Of a stretch of 39,087 bases of DNA, positions 17,026 through 24,669 are shown in pieces. Source of the stretch: Asticcacaulis sp. (GTDB lineage: Bacteria; Pseudomonadota; Alphaproteobacteria; Caulobacterales; Caulobacteraceae); contig NZ_JAIXSV010000058.1 in assembly GCF_027484505.1 (NCBI RefSeq), forward strand, positions 1 to 39,087, in the 5' to 3' direction. Under the pieces are notes generated by a model. It made no database searches. It saw nothing but the letters and a program-made list of their open reading frames with translations, and was not told where the DNA came from. The translations under genes were made by a program, and so were the position numbers. Position 1 is the stretch's first letter, and every line of letters starts with the position of its first letter.

Positions 17026-17054
17026 CCGAGGTTTCGGCTTGCCGAGGCTTTTTT
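17026..17054 (+). promoter_or_regulatory. Attenuator-like hairpin pair in the rpsB leader
   Basis: TCGG (17034-17037) can pair with the CCGA before it (17026-17029) or the CCGA after it (17042-17045). The second pairing, extended to TTTCGG/CCGAGG with two G.T pairs and loop CTTG, is followed by CTTTTTTC and so looks like a weak terminator; the first pairing would prevent it. It lies 41 bases upstream of the rpsB ATG. Ribosomal protein S2 represses its own operon via the leader in E. coli; whether that happens here is unknown. Confidence 0.4.
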
Positions 17055-17094
17055 CGTCCGCGGAGGTCTATCGGAATGAAAAGGAAATCTACTC

Positions 17095-17862
17095 ATGGCT
17101 ATGCCTGAACTGTCTATGCGCGCCCTGCTCGAAGCCGGTGCGCACTTTGGTCACCAGACTCACCGCTGGAACCCGAAGATGGAGCGTTACCTCTTCGGTT
17201 CGCGTTCCAACATCCACATCATCGACCTGTCGCAAACCCTGCCGCTGTTGCATCAGGCCCTGCTGAAGGTGCGCGAAGTCGCCGCCAACGGCGGTCGCGT
17301 CCTGTTTGTCGGCACCAAGCGTCAGGCCGCCGGTCCGGTTGCCGTCGCGGCCAAGCGTTCGGCTCAGTATTATGTCAACCACCGCTGGCTCGGCGGCACG
17401 CTGACCAACTGGCGCACCATTTCGGGTTCGATCGCGCGTCTGCGTGAACTGGAACAGGTCATGGAAAACCCGGTTGGCCGTTCCAAGAAGGAACTGCTGA
17501 CTCTGACGCGTGAGCGTGACAAGCTGGAACTGTCGCTGGGCGGCATCAAGGACATGGGCGGTATCCCCGACCTGATGTTCGTGATCGACACCAACAAGGA
17601 AGCGATCGCCATTCAGGAAGCCCGCAAGCTGAACATCCCGGTAATCGGCATCCTCGACTCGAACTCCGATCCGGACGGCATCACCTTCCCGGTTCCGGGC
17701 AATGACGACGCCGCGCGCGCTCTGCAACTGTATTGCGACCTGATCGCTGACGCCGTGCTCGATGGTCTGGCCGCGGGTCAGTCGGCTTCGGGTATCGACC
17801 TCGGTGCTTCGGAAGCCCCGATCGAGCCCGCGCTGATCGCCGAAGAAACCGGCGAAGCCTAA
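17095..17862 (+). CDS. rpsB: 30S ribosomal protein S2
   Basis: The 255-residue S2 (uS2) opens with the conserved [35 protein letters not shown] and has [12 protein letters not shown]-like [11 protein letters not shown] (about residues 96-106), then [24 protein letters not shown] and [16 protein letters not shown]. It sits on the solvent side of the small subunit near S1. AAGGAAA precedes the ATG. tsf follows after a 185-base gap that holds a folded element and a terminator-like hairpin, so S2 and EF-Ts levels may be set separately. Confidence 0.98.
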   Translation: MAMPELSMRALLEAGAHFGHQTHRWNPKMERYLFGSRSNIHIIDLSQTLPLLHQALLKVREVAANGGRVLFVGTKRQAAGPVAVAAKRSAQYYVNHRWLGGTLTNWRTISGSIARLRELEQVMENPVGRSKKELLTLTRERDKLELSLGGIKDMGGIPDLMFVIDTNKEAIAIQEARKLNIPVIGILDSNSDPDGITFPVPGNDDAARALQLYCDLIADAVLDGLAAGQSASGIDLGASEAPIEPALIAEETGEA

Positions 17863-17884
17863 TCTGCTCAGGATTACCGGCAAC

Positions 17885-17970
17885 GGGGCCTGACCACTGG
17901 ATTTGCGGATGCAAATTCAGGTCTTGATGAAAGATGCCGCTTCAACCGTTTGAAGCGGTGGTCAGGCTCC
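17885..17970 (+). ncRNA. Candidate three-way-junction RNA element between rpsB and tsf
   Basis: An outer stem of 13 bp (17885-17897 with 17958-17970: GGGGCCTGACCAC / GTGGTCAGGCTCC, one G.T) encloses two hairpins: ATTTGC/GCAAAT with a GGAT loop (17901-17916) and CCGCTTCAA/TTGAAGCGG with a CCGT loop (17937-17958). One base is shared between the outer stem and the second hairpin. It starts 22 bases after the rpsB stop. It may be a 3' stabiliser, a processing site or a regulatory element; no known RNA family is recognised. Confidence 0.5.
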
Positions 17971-17989
17971 GCTGTTACGTATTTGTCAT

Positions 17990-18026
17990 ACCCTCGGGCT
18001 ATTGAGCCGCCGAGGGTTAACTTTTT
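17990..18026 (+). terminator. Terminator-like hairpin upstream of tsf
   Basis: ACCCTCGG and CCGAGGGT form an 8-bp stem with an inner GGCT/AGCC stem (loop ATTG), then TTAACTTTTTAG. It lies 22 bases before the tsf start and could lower transcription from rpsB into tsf. Confidence 0.65.
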
Positions 18027-18047
18027 AGAGATTTATGGAGGAATTCC

Positions 18048-18950
18048 ATGGCTGAGATCACCGCCGCTCTCGTTAAGGAACTGCGCGAAAAGTCCGGCGC
18101 CGGCATGATGGACTGCAAAAAGGCTCTGTCGGAAAACGACGGCAACGTCGAAGCCTCGATGGACTGGCTGCGTACCAAGGGCCTGTCGAAGGCTGCCAAG
18201 AAGGCTGATCGCGTCGCCGCCGAAGGTCTGGTGGCCGTGGCCTCTTCGGGCACCACCGCTGTGGCCGTTGAAGTCAACGCTGAAACCGACTTCGTGTCGC
18301 GCAACGAACTGTTCCAGAACCTGGCCCGCAATGCGGCTCAGGCCGGTCTCGAAGCTGCCGATGTCGAAGGCGTGCAGGCGGCTATCAACGACGAAATCAC
18401 CAACCTGATCGCCAATATTGGTGAAAACATGGTGGCCCGTCGCATGGCCAAGCACAGCGTGTCGCAAGGCGTCGTGTCGTCCTACATCCACAACGCGATT
18501 GCGCCGAACCTGGGCCGTATCGCCGTTCTGGTGGCCGTTGAGTCCGCCGGCGACGCCGAAGCCCTGAACGACATGGGCCGCAAGATCGCCATGCACATCG
18601 CCGCTACCCAGCCGCTGTCGCTGTCGTCTGACGACCTCGATCCGGCCGCCGTCGAGCGTGAGCGCACCGTTCTGACCGAAAAGGCGCGCGAAGAAGGCAA
18701 GCCGGAAGCCATGATCTCCAAGATCGTTGACGGCCAGATCTCGAAGTTCCAGCGCGAAGTCGTGCTGCTTGAGCAGCCCTTCGTCATGAACCCGGATCAG
18801 ACCGTGAAGCAACTGATCGCCGATACGGCCAAGGCGCTCGGCACCGACGTCACCGTGACCGGCTTCACCCGTCTCGCCCTCGGCGAAGGCGTGGAAAAGA
18901 AGGTCGATGACTTCGCTGCCGAAGTCGCCTCGATGATGAATCAAGGCTAA
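18048..18950 (+). CDS. tsf: Elongation factor Ts
   Basis: This 300-residue protein is the guanine nucleotide exchange factor that regenerates EF-Tu-GTP. It has the N-terminal UBA-like part with [39 protein letters not shown] (about residues 8-46), then [14 protein letters not shown] (about 79-92), which contacts EF-Tu, and the C-terminal core with [16 protein letters not shown]. The ribosome binding site ATGGAGGAATT is strong. It follows rpsB, as in most bacteria, but behind a terminator-like hairpin, so part of its expression may come from read-through. Confidence 0.98.
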   Translation: MAEITAALVKELREKSGAGMMDCKKALSENDGNVEASMDWLRTKGLSKAAKKADRVAAEGLVAVASSGTTAVAVEVNAETDFVSRNELFQNLARNAAQAGLEAADVEGVQAAINDEITNLIANIGENMVARRMAKHSVSQGVVSSYIHNAIAPNLGRIAVLVAVESAGDAEALNDMGRKIAMHIAATQPLSLSSDDLDPAAVERERTVLTEKAREEGKPEAMISKIVDGQISKFQREVVLLEQPFVMNPDQTVKQLIADTAKALGTDVTVTGFTRLALGEGVEKKVDDFAAEVASMMNQG

Positions 18951-19004
18951 TGCGGAAAAAGGGAACTCGGCCCGTGGCTTGATTTCCCGACCTATGCACG
19001 GTTT

Positions 19005-19037
19005 AAGGGCGCAGCATCGCAAGGTGTCTGCGCCCTT
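19005..19037 (+). other. Hairpin between tsf and pyrH
   Basis: AAGGGCGCAG and CTGCGCCCTT pair perfectly over 10 bp with a 13-base loop. There is no U-tract, so it may be an mRNA stabiliser or processing site rather than a terminator. A weak promoter-like pair (TTGATT near 18979, TTTAAG at 19002) precedes it. Confidence 0.6.
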
Positions 19038-19119
19038 TGACTGTTCAAAGAGAGAAATCTCGGCTAGAGCAGGCGGCACTACGCCATTACCCCCATCTGA
19101 TTCATCCGAAGGGCCTTCC

Positions 19120-19851
19120 ATGTCTTCGTCCGACGTCCCCACCTATAAACGCATTCTCCTCAAGATCTCCGGTGAGGTCCTGATGGGCGAGCAGGGGTTC
19201 GGCATCGACATGAACACCGTCAAGGCGGTGGCCGAGGAAGTGGCCGAAGTGGCCGGCATGGGCGTCGAACTGTGTCTGGTGATCGGCGGGGGCAACATCT
19301 TCCGTGGTCTGTCCAAGGCGGCCGTGGGGATGGAACGCTCCTCGGCGGATTATATGGGGATGCTAGCGACGGTGATGAACGCCCTGGCCATGCAGAATGC
19401 GCTGGAAAAGCTGGGCGTCAGCACGCGCGTGCAGTCCGCCATTCAGATGAATGCCGTCTGTGAACCCTTTGTGCACCGTCGGGCGCAACGCCATCTGGAA
19501 AAAGGTCGCGTGGTGATCTTTGCGGCGGGTCTGGGCGCGCCGTATTTCACCACGGATACGGCAGCGGCCCTGCGCGCGGCGGAAATGCGTTGCGACGCCC
19601 TGTTCAAGGGCACGTCGGTCGATGGCGTCTATACGGCTGATCCTAAAAAGGACGCTACGGCGACACGCTACGATTCGCTGGACTATATGGAGGTTCTGTC
19701 GAAGGACCTGCGCGTCATGGATGCCTCGGCGGTGTCGCTGATGCGCGAAAACGGCATTCCGATCGTTGTCTTCTCGATCCGTGAACCGGGCGGCCTGCGC
19801 AAGGTCATCACGGGGCAGGGGGTACATACGGTCATTTCCGGGCAGGCCTGA
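19120..19851 (+). CDS. pyrH: Uridylate kinase
   Basis: The 243-residue enzyme phosphorylates UMP to UDP with ATP; bacterial UMP kinases are hexamers of the amino-acid-kinase fold. Landmarks are [15 protein letters not shown] (about residues 8-22), the GGGNIFRG loop (about 57-64), [22 protein letters not shown] and [11 protein letters not shown]. The frame is open back to 18979, but the ATG at 19120, with GAAGGG upstream, starts the conserved protein at normal length. It lies between tsf and frr, as in many bacteria. Confidence 0.97.
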   Translation: MSSSDVPTYKRILLKISGEVLMGEQGFGIDMNTVKAVAEEVAEVAGMGVELCLVIGGGNIFRGLSKAAVGMERSSADYMGMLATVMNALAMQNALEKLGVSTRVQSAIQMNAVCEPFVHRRAQRHLEKGRVVIFAAGLGAPYFTTDTAAALRAAEMRCDALFKGTSVDGVYTADPKKDATATRYDSLDYMEVLSKDLRVMDASAVSLMRENGIPIVVFSIREPGGLRKVITGQGVHTVISGQA

Positions 19852-19934
19852 ACGCCTGTATGATAGTGTTCTAACGCGCGTCTTTCCGACGGGGTAACCC
19901 CTTCCGGAGAACGCTCCAATACAGAGATACCAAG

Positions 19935-20492
19935 ATGAGCAAGCCTGATCTCAACAAGTACAAGGACCGCATGGACAAGTCCGTGACGGCGCTCAAGGAC
20001 GATTTCGGCGGTCTGCGCACCGGCCGTGCCTCGGCGGGCCTGCTGGAAGGCATTACGGTCGATGCCTACGGCTCCGCCATGTCGATCCTGTCCTGCGCCG
20101 CCATTTCGGTGCCGGAACCGCGCATGATCAGCGTCAATGTCTGGGACAAGGGGCTGGTCGTGTCGGTCGAAAAGGCCATCCGTAATTCGGGTCTGGGGCT
20201 GAACCCGGTCACCGACGGTCAGACCCTGCGCGTGCCGATCCCGCCGCTGACTGAGGAACGCCGTAAGGAACTGGCCAAGATCGCCGGTAAGTACGCGGAA
20301 GAAAAGCGCGTGGCCGTGCGCAACGTGCGCCGTGACGCCAATGACGAGCTGAAGAAGGCCGAAAAGGACTCTCTGATCTCCGAAGACGAACAGAAGAAGA
20401 TGACCACCGAGGTCCAGAAGTTCACCGACGAGGCTATCAAGCGCATCGACGAGATGCTGAAGGTCAAGGAAGCGGAGATCATGCAGGTCTAA
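19935..20492 (+). CDS. frr: Ribosome recycling factor
   Basis: At 185 residues this is a standard RRF, which with EF-G splits post-termination ribosomes. It shows the three-helix bundle with the family stretches [34 protein letters not shown] and the C-terminal [18 protein letters not shown]...[36 protein letters not shown]. It starts 83 bases after pyrH, with uppS following 80 bases later, in the pyrH-frr-uppS-cdsA order typical of bacteria. Confidence 0.98.
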   Translation: MSKPDLNKYKDRMDKSVTALKDDFGGLRTGRASAGLLEGITVDAYGSAMSILSCAAISVPEPRMISVNVWDKGLVVSVEKAIRNSGLGLNPVTDGQTLRVPIPPLTEERRKELAKIAGKYAEEKRVAVRNVRRDANDELKKAEKDSLISEDEQKKMTTEVQKFTDEAIKRIDEMLKVKEAEIMQV

Positions 20493-20572
20493 GCCGCCTG
20501 CGACGTGCCCGGTTGATTCCCGCCGGGCCGTGATGTGTGTGTCGTTCATCTGTTTTCAGGAAAGCGTCCTTT

Positions 20573-21331
20573 ATGCCCTCAGGGCCGGATCATATCGGTA
20601 CAGGTGCCGCTCCGGTGCCGCTGCACGTCGCCATCATCATGGATGGCAACGGGCGCTGGGCCAAGGCGCGCCGTCAGATACGCACCTTCGGCCATAAGGC
20701 GGGTGTGGAGGCTTTGCGCAAAACGATCACGGCCGCGCCGCATCTGGGCGTGACGCATATGACGGTGTTTGCTTTCTCGACTGAAAACTGGCGGCGACCG
20801 GCGACCGAAGTGTCCGACCTGATGGGGCTGCTCAAGGCCTTTATCCGTTCTGATCTGGACCGTCTGGCGCGCGAAGGGGTCTGCGTCCGCATTATCGGCG
20901 ACAGGGCGGGTCTGCCGCTTGATATCCGTGACTGCGTGGACGAAGCGCACCAGCGCACGCAACACAATAGCCGCTTCTTCCTTCAGGTCGCGCTCAATTA
21001 CGGCGCGCAGGCCGATATTCTCGAAGCGGCCAAAACTTTTGCCCGGCAAGTGAAAGCGGGTGAGGCGGCGCTTGAGGACCTCACGGCGGAACGCTTTGGC
21101 GGGCTTTTGTCCACCTCAGGCTTGCCGCCGCTGGATCTGCTGATCCGCACGTCGGGGGAGCACCGGCTGTCGAACTTCCTGCTATGGGAAGCGGCCTACG
21201 CCGAGTTTGTGTTTCAGGACGTGTTGTGGCCGGACTATGACGGCGAGGCGCTGAAGGCGGCGCTGGAAGAATTCCGCCGGCGCGAGCGTCGCTTCGGCGC
21301 GGTTGAGGCCAGTGATGTCGCTTCCGTCTGA
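20573..21331 (+). CDS. uppS: Undecaprenyl diphosphate synthase (cis-prenyltransferase)
   Basis: This 252-residue enzyme adds eight isopentenyl units to farnesyl diphosphate to make the C55 lipid carrier for peptidoglycan and O-antigen. The active-site motif HVAIIMDGNGRWA contains the catalytic Asp24. TVFAFSTENWRRP (about residues 65-77) and the late LDLLIRTSGEHRLSNFLLWEAAYAE are also present. The ATG at 20573 has CAGGAAAG upstream; an in-frame start at 20537 adds 12 unconserved residues. It overlaps cdsA by 17 bases. Confidence 0.96.
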   Translation: MPSGPDHIGTGAAPVPLHVAIIMDGNGRWAKARRQIRTFGHKAGVEALRKTITAAPHLGVTHMTVFAFSTENWRRPATEVSDLMGLLKAFIRSDLDRLAREGVCVRIIGDRAGLPLDIRDCVDEAHQRTQHNSRFFLQVALNYGAQADILEAAKTFARQVKAGEAALEDLTAERFGGLLSTSGLPPLDLLIRTSGEHRLSNFLLWEAAYAEFVFQDVLWPDYDGEALKAALEEFRRRERRFGAVEASDVASV

Positions 21332-22145
21332 CGCGAAACCGAAAAAATCCTCACGTGAACTTCTGTTTCGCATCGCCTCGGCGGCGGTGCTGATCCCGAT
21401 TGTGTTGCTGATTATCGCCTATGGCAACTGGGCCTTTCTGCTGCTGCTCAGTGTCGGGGTGGCGTTGCTGGCGATTGAATGGGGGGCGATGGCGGCCCCT
21501 CAGTTGTCGAGCCGCATGGCCGTCGCCATCAGTCTGGCCATTCTGGGCGGGGTGTTTACCGTCTACCTGTTCAACATGCTGGCCGGACTGACGGTGCTGG
21601 CCTTAGGAGCCATCTGTGCGGGCTTTTATTTCCGCTACCTGAAAGGACCGCACCTCGATGCCGCCTACGGGGCCTTTTACATAGGCTGGCCGGCTCTGGT
21701 GCTGATCTGGCTGCGTGAGACGCATAACGGCGTCTATTGGGTATTTTTCGCCTTCCTGATCGCCTGGGCGGCGGACAGTGCCGCCTATCTGGTCGGTAAG
21801 CTGGTGGGCGGGCCCAAGCTGTGGCGCAAATATTCGCCCAACAAGACCTGGTCAGGCTTTGCCGGGGGCATGATCGCCGGCATGCTGACCGCCGGGACGC
21901 TGGCCGACCTCACCAAGCTCTTTCAGTCGAGCACGGCGGCGCTGATCGTCGGTTTGCTGGTGGCCTTTGCCACCATGGGCGGTGATCTGTGGGAGTCCAT
22001 GCTCAAACGTCGCTATGGCGTCAAGGATTCCGGCACGCTGATCCCCGGCCACGGTGGCCTGCTGGACCGCGTGGACGGGCTAATGTTCGCTATCGTCGCC
22101 ATCGGCGGTATCCGCTGGCTGGTCATGCTGGGGACCAAGCTATGA
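21315..22145 (+). CDS. cdsA: Phosphatidate cytidylyltransferase
   Basis: The 276-residue membrane enzyme makes CDP-diacylglycerol from phosphatidic acid and CTP, the branch point of phospholipid synthesis. It has about seven helices, SPNKTWSGFAGG and the family signature KRRYGVKDSGTLIPGHGGLLDRVDGL near the C-terminus. The ATG at 21315 gives MSLPSDAKPKKSSRELLFRI; a TTG four codons earlier is possible but less likely. It overlaps uppS by 17 bases and dxr by four (ATGA), giving coupled translation. Confidence 0.95.
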   Translation: MSLPSDAKPKKSSRELLFRIASAAVLIPIVLLIIAYGNWAFLLLLSVGVALLAIEWGAMAAPQLSSRMAVAISLAILGGVFTVYLFNMLAGLTVLALGAICAGFYFRYLKGPHLDAAYGAFYIGWPALVLIWLRETHNGVYWVFFAFLIAWAADSAAYLVGKLVGGPKLWRKYSPNKTWSGFAGGMIAGMLTAGTLADLTKLFQSSTAALIVGLLVAFATMGGDLWESMLKRRYGVKDSGTLIPGHGGLLDRVDGLMFAIVAIGGIRWLVMLGTKL

Positions 22146-23341
22146 GGCGTATCTCCATTCTCGGTTCGACCGGCTCCATCGGCGTTTCAACGCTCAACCT
22201 GATCGAAGAAACGCTCACGCCCGGCGAAGACTACGAACTGGAAGCCCTCTGCGCCGGACGTAATTCGGCGCTACTGGCTGAGCAGGCGTTGAAATTCCGG
22301 CCGCGTGTGGCGGTCCTGTCCGATGCGTCGCAATGGGCCGATTTCAGCGAACGGATGAAGGGCTCGGGTATCGAGATCGCCTGCGGCCCTGAGGCCGTCG
22401 AAGCGGCTGCGGCGCGTCCGGTCGATTGGGTGATGGCGGCTATTGTCGGCATTGCGGGTCTGAGGCCCGTCTGGGCAGCGGCTGGGACGGGGGCCACGGT
22501 GGCTTTGGCCAACAAGGAAAGCCTTGTCTGTTGTGGCCGTTCACTGATCCTGCGCGCTGAGGCAGCGGGCGGGCGTATCCTGCCGGTCGATTCGGAGCAC
22601 AATGCCATTTTTCAGGTCTTTGAAGAGGCCGAGCGCGCGCGTATCCGCCGCCTGATCCTCACCGCGTCGGGCGGGCCGTTCCGGGGCCGAAAGCGTCAGG
22701 ACCTCGCCCACGTTACGCGCGAACAGGCGCTGAAACACCCTAACTGGTCGATGGGGGCCAAGATCACCATCGACAGCGCCTCTCTGGCCAATAAGGGGCT
22801 GGAGCTGATCGAGGCGGCCTATCTGTTCGACATGCCGTCCGCTCAGATCGACGTGATGATCCATCCGCAATCCGTTGTGCACAGCCTTGTCGAATATAGC
22901 GACGGTTCGACGCTGGCTCAGATGGGGCCGCCGGATATGCGGGTGCCGATTTCCTACTGCCTCGGCTGGCCGCAGCGCCATAGCTGGTCTGCGCCGCCGC
23001 TTGATCTGTGTGCGCTTTCGACCCTGACGTTTGAGCGGCCCGATACCGAGGCCTTCCCTATGCTCAGGCTTGCGCGTGAGGCACTGGAGGCCGGTGGGCT
23101 GATGCCGGTCGTCTATAATGCTGCCAACGAGGTGATGGTGCAGGCCTTCCTTGAGGGGCGCATCGGATTCCTCGACATTCCGGCAACGGTTGAAGCCGCC
23201 ATGATGCGGGCGCAATCGCTGTCTATGGCTTTCGGTAATGATTTGCGCCATGATGTTGCGCACATTGAGCGTGTGGATGCCGACACGCGGTCACAACTGG
23301 CCGCTTCTGGCGCAAATGCACGCCAGACGGCGGGAACATAG
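22142..23341 (+). CDS. dxr: 1-deoxy-D-xylulose 5-phosphate reductoisomerase
   Basis: The 399-residue enzyme turns DXP into methylerythritol phosphate with NADPH, the first committed step of the non-mevalonate isoprenoid pathway that feeds UppS. It starts MRRISILGSTGSIGVSTL, an NADPH-binding loop, and carries ALANKESLVCCG (about residues 121-132), the metal-binding VDSEHNAIFQ (about 149-158) and KITIDSASLANKGLELIEA. The frame is open upstream within cdsA, but the ATG at 22142 is the conserved start and overlaps the cdsA stop. Confidence 0.97.
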   Translation: MRRISILGSTGSIGVSTLNLIEETLTPGEDYELEALCAGRNSALLAEQALKFRPRVAVLSDASQWADFSERMKGSGIEIACGPEAVEAAAARPVDWVMAAIVGIAGLRPVWAAAGTGATVALANKESLVCCGRSLILRAEAAGGRILPVDSEHNAIFQVFEEAERARIRRLILTASGGPFRGRKRQDLAHVTREQALKHPNWSMGAKITIDSASLANKGLELIEAAYLFDMPSAQIDVMIHPQSVVHSLVEYSDGSTLAQMGPPDMRVPISYCLGWPQRHSWSAPPLDLCALSTLTFERPDTEAFPMLRLAREALEAGGLMPVVYNAANEVMVQAFLEGRIGFLDIPATVEAAMMRAQSLSMAFGNDLRHDVAHIERVDADTRSQLAASGANARQTAGT

Positions 23342-23386
23342 GGGCAGGCCTGTTCGCAGGCATGACGGGATAAAGTACGGACGATA

Positions 23387-24589
23387 ATGATCTTTTATAT
23401 TCTGGCCATACCTCTTTTTCTGCTGGTGATCTCTTTGATCGTGACCTTTCACGAACTGGGACATTTCAGCGTCGCCCGCCTGTTTAAAACCAAGATCGAA
23501 CGCTTCTCCGTTGGATTCGGGCCCGTCATTTGGTCCAAGCGCGACAAAAATGGCGTGCTGTGGTGCCTGAGCGCCCTGCCTTTGGGCGGCTATGTCAAGT
23601 TTTCGGGCGATGAACATGTGTCTTCCATGTCACCCGACGCCGAAGAATTGGAAAAGGCCCGCCGCACTATCCGTGAGCGCGAAGGGCCGGGGGCGGAAAT
23701 GGCCTATTTCCACTTCAAGCCGGTGTGGCAGCGCTTTCTGATCGTGCTGGCTGGGCCGGTGGCCAATTTTGTGCTGGCTATTATCATTTTTGCCGCGGTC
23801 TTCATGATCGTGGGCAAGGGGATGGCGCCTGGAACCGTCATGGGCTTTTCCGAGCCCAACGGCCCCGGTGCCCGCTCAGGCCTCAAGGTCGGCGATCAGT
23901 TCGTCCGCATCGATGGCCGCGAGGTCAAGACCTCAGAAGACGTGATCATGCTGGTGCGGATGCGTGGCAACGAACCCACAGCCGTGGACGTGCGGCGTGA
24001 CGGCGAGATTGTGCGCCTGACGGTTACGCCGGAGCGCCGTCTGATAGCCGAGGTATCGCAGCATGTACCGACCTATGCCGGCGTGCTGGCCGTGAGGATC
24101 GGCGATGGAGAGCCGCGCACGCCATGGCCCCACGAGGCCCTGTGGCTGGGGACGCAGAAAACGATCGGCGTCCTTGACACGACCCTGACCTATATTGGCC
24201 GTATTTTCACCGGAAAAGAAAACGGAGATCAGCTTTCGGGCATTATCGGCATGACCAAGGCGACGGGCGACCTGACCGCCGAAGTCGCCAGCGTCAAGGC
24301 GACGCCGGGGCAGATGGCTTTCAGTCTGCTGCTCACCCTGTTGCAGATGGCGGCCTTCGTCTCGGTCGGCATCGGGTTTGTGAACCTGTTGCCGATCCCG
24401 GTGCTCGATGGCGGGCATCTGGTCTTTTATACATACGAAGCCATTGCGCGGCGGCCGCTCAGCGCCACCGTGCAGGGCCTTGGATACAGATTTGGACTTG
24501 TGGCCTTGTTAGGTTTGATGTTGTTCGCTACATGGAATGACCTTAACCGTATCGGGTTTACCAAGTTTTTCGGGGGGCTGTTTTCATGA
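23387..24589 (+). CDS. rseP: Site-2 intramembrane zinc metalloprotease RseP (MmpA)
   Basis: The 400-residue protein is a site-2 protease. Helix one carries the zinc motif HELGH (His22-His26), a PDZ domain spans about residues 140-225 (GARSGLKVGDQFVRIDGREVKT), and the second active-site motif NLLPIPVLDGGH (about 335-346) lies near the C-terminus. It cuts transmembrane substrates after a first cleavage, as in the sigma-E response. In Caulobacter the orthologue MmpA degrades the polarity factor PodJ. It lies 45 bases after dxr and just before bamA, the usual setting in proteobacteria. Its substrate here is inferred only. Confidence 0.96.
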   Translation: MIFYILAIPLFLLVISLIVTFHELGHFSVARLFKTKIERFSVGFGPVIWSKRDKNGVLWCLSALPLGGYVKFSGDEHVSSMSPDAEELEKARRTIREREGPGAEMAYFHFKPVWQRFLIVLAGPVANFVLAIIIFAAVFMIVGKGMAPGTVMGFSEPNGPGARSGLKVGDQFVRIDGREVKTSEDVIMLVRMRGNEPTAVDVRRDGEIVRLTVTPERRLIAEVSQHVPTYAGVLAVRIGDGEPRTPWPHEALWLGTQKTIGVLDTTLTYIGRIFTGKENGDQLSGIIGMTKATGDLTAEVASVKATPGQMAFSLLLTLLQMAAFVSVGIGFVNLLPIPVLDGGHLVFYTYEAIARRPLSATVQGLGYRFGLVALLGLMLFATWNDLNRIGFTKFFGGLFS

Positions 24590-24669
24590 CCGGCGCAGAT
24601 CGGGATACATCTCCTGTCTTTTGCCTCCGTTCGTGACGGCCATACATATAAGCGGAACGAAACCTTTCC

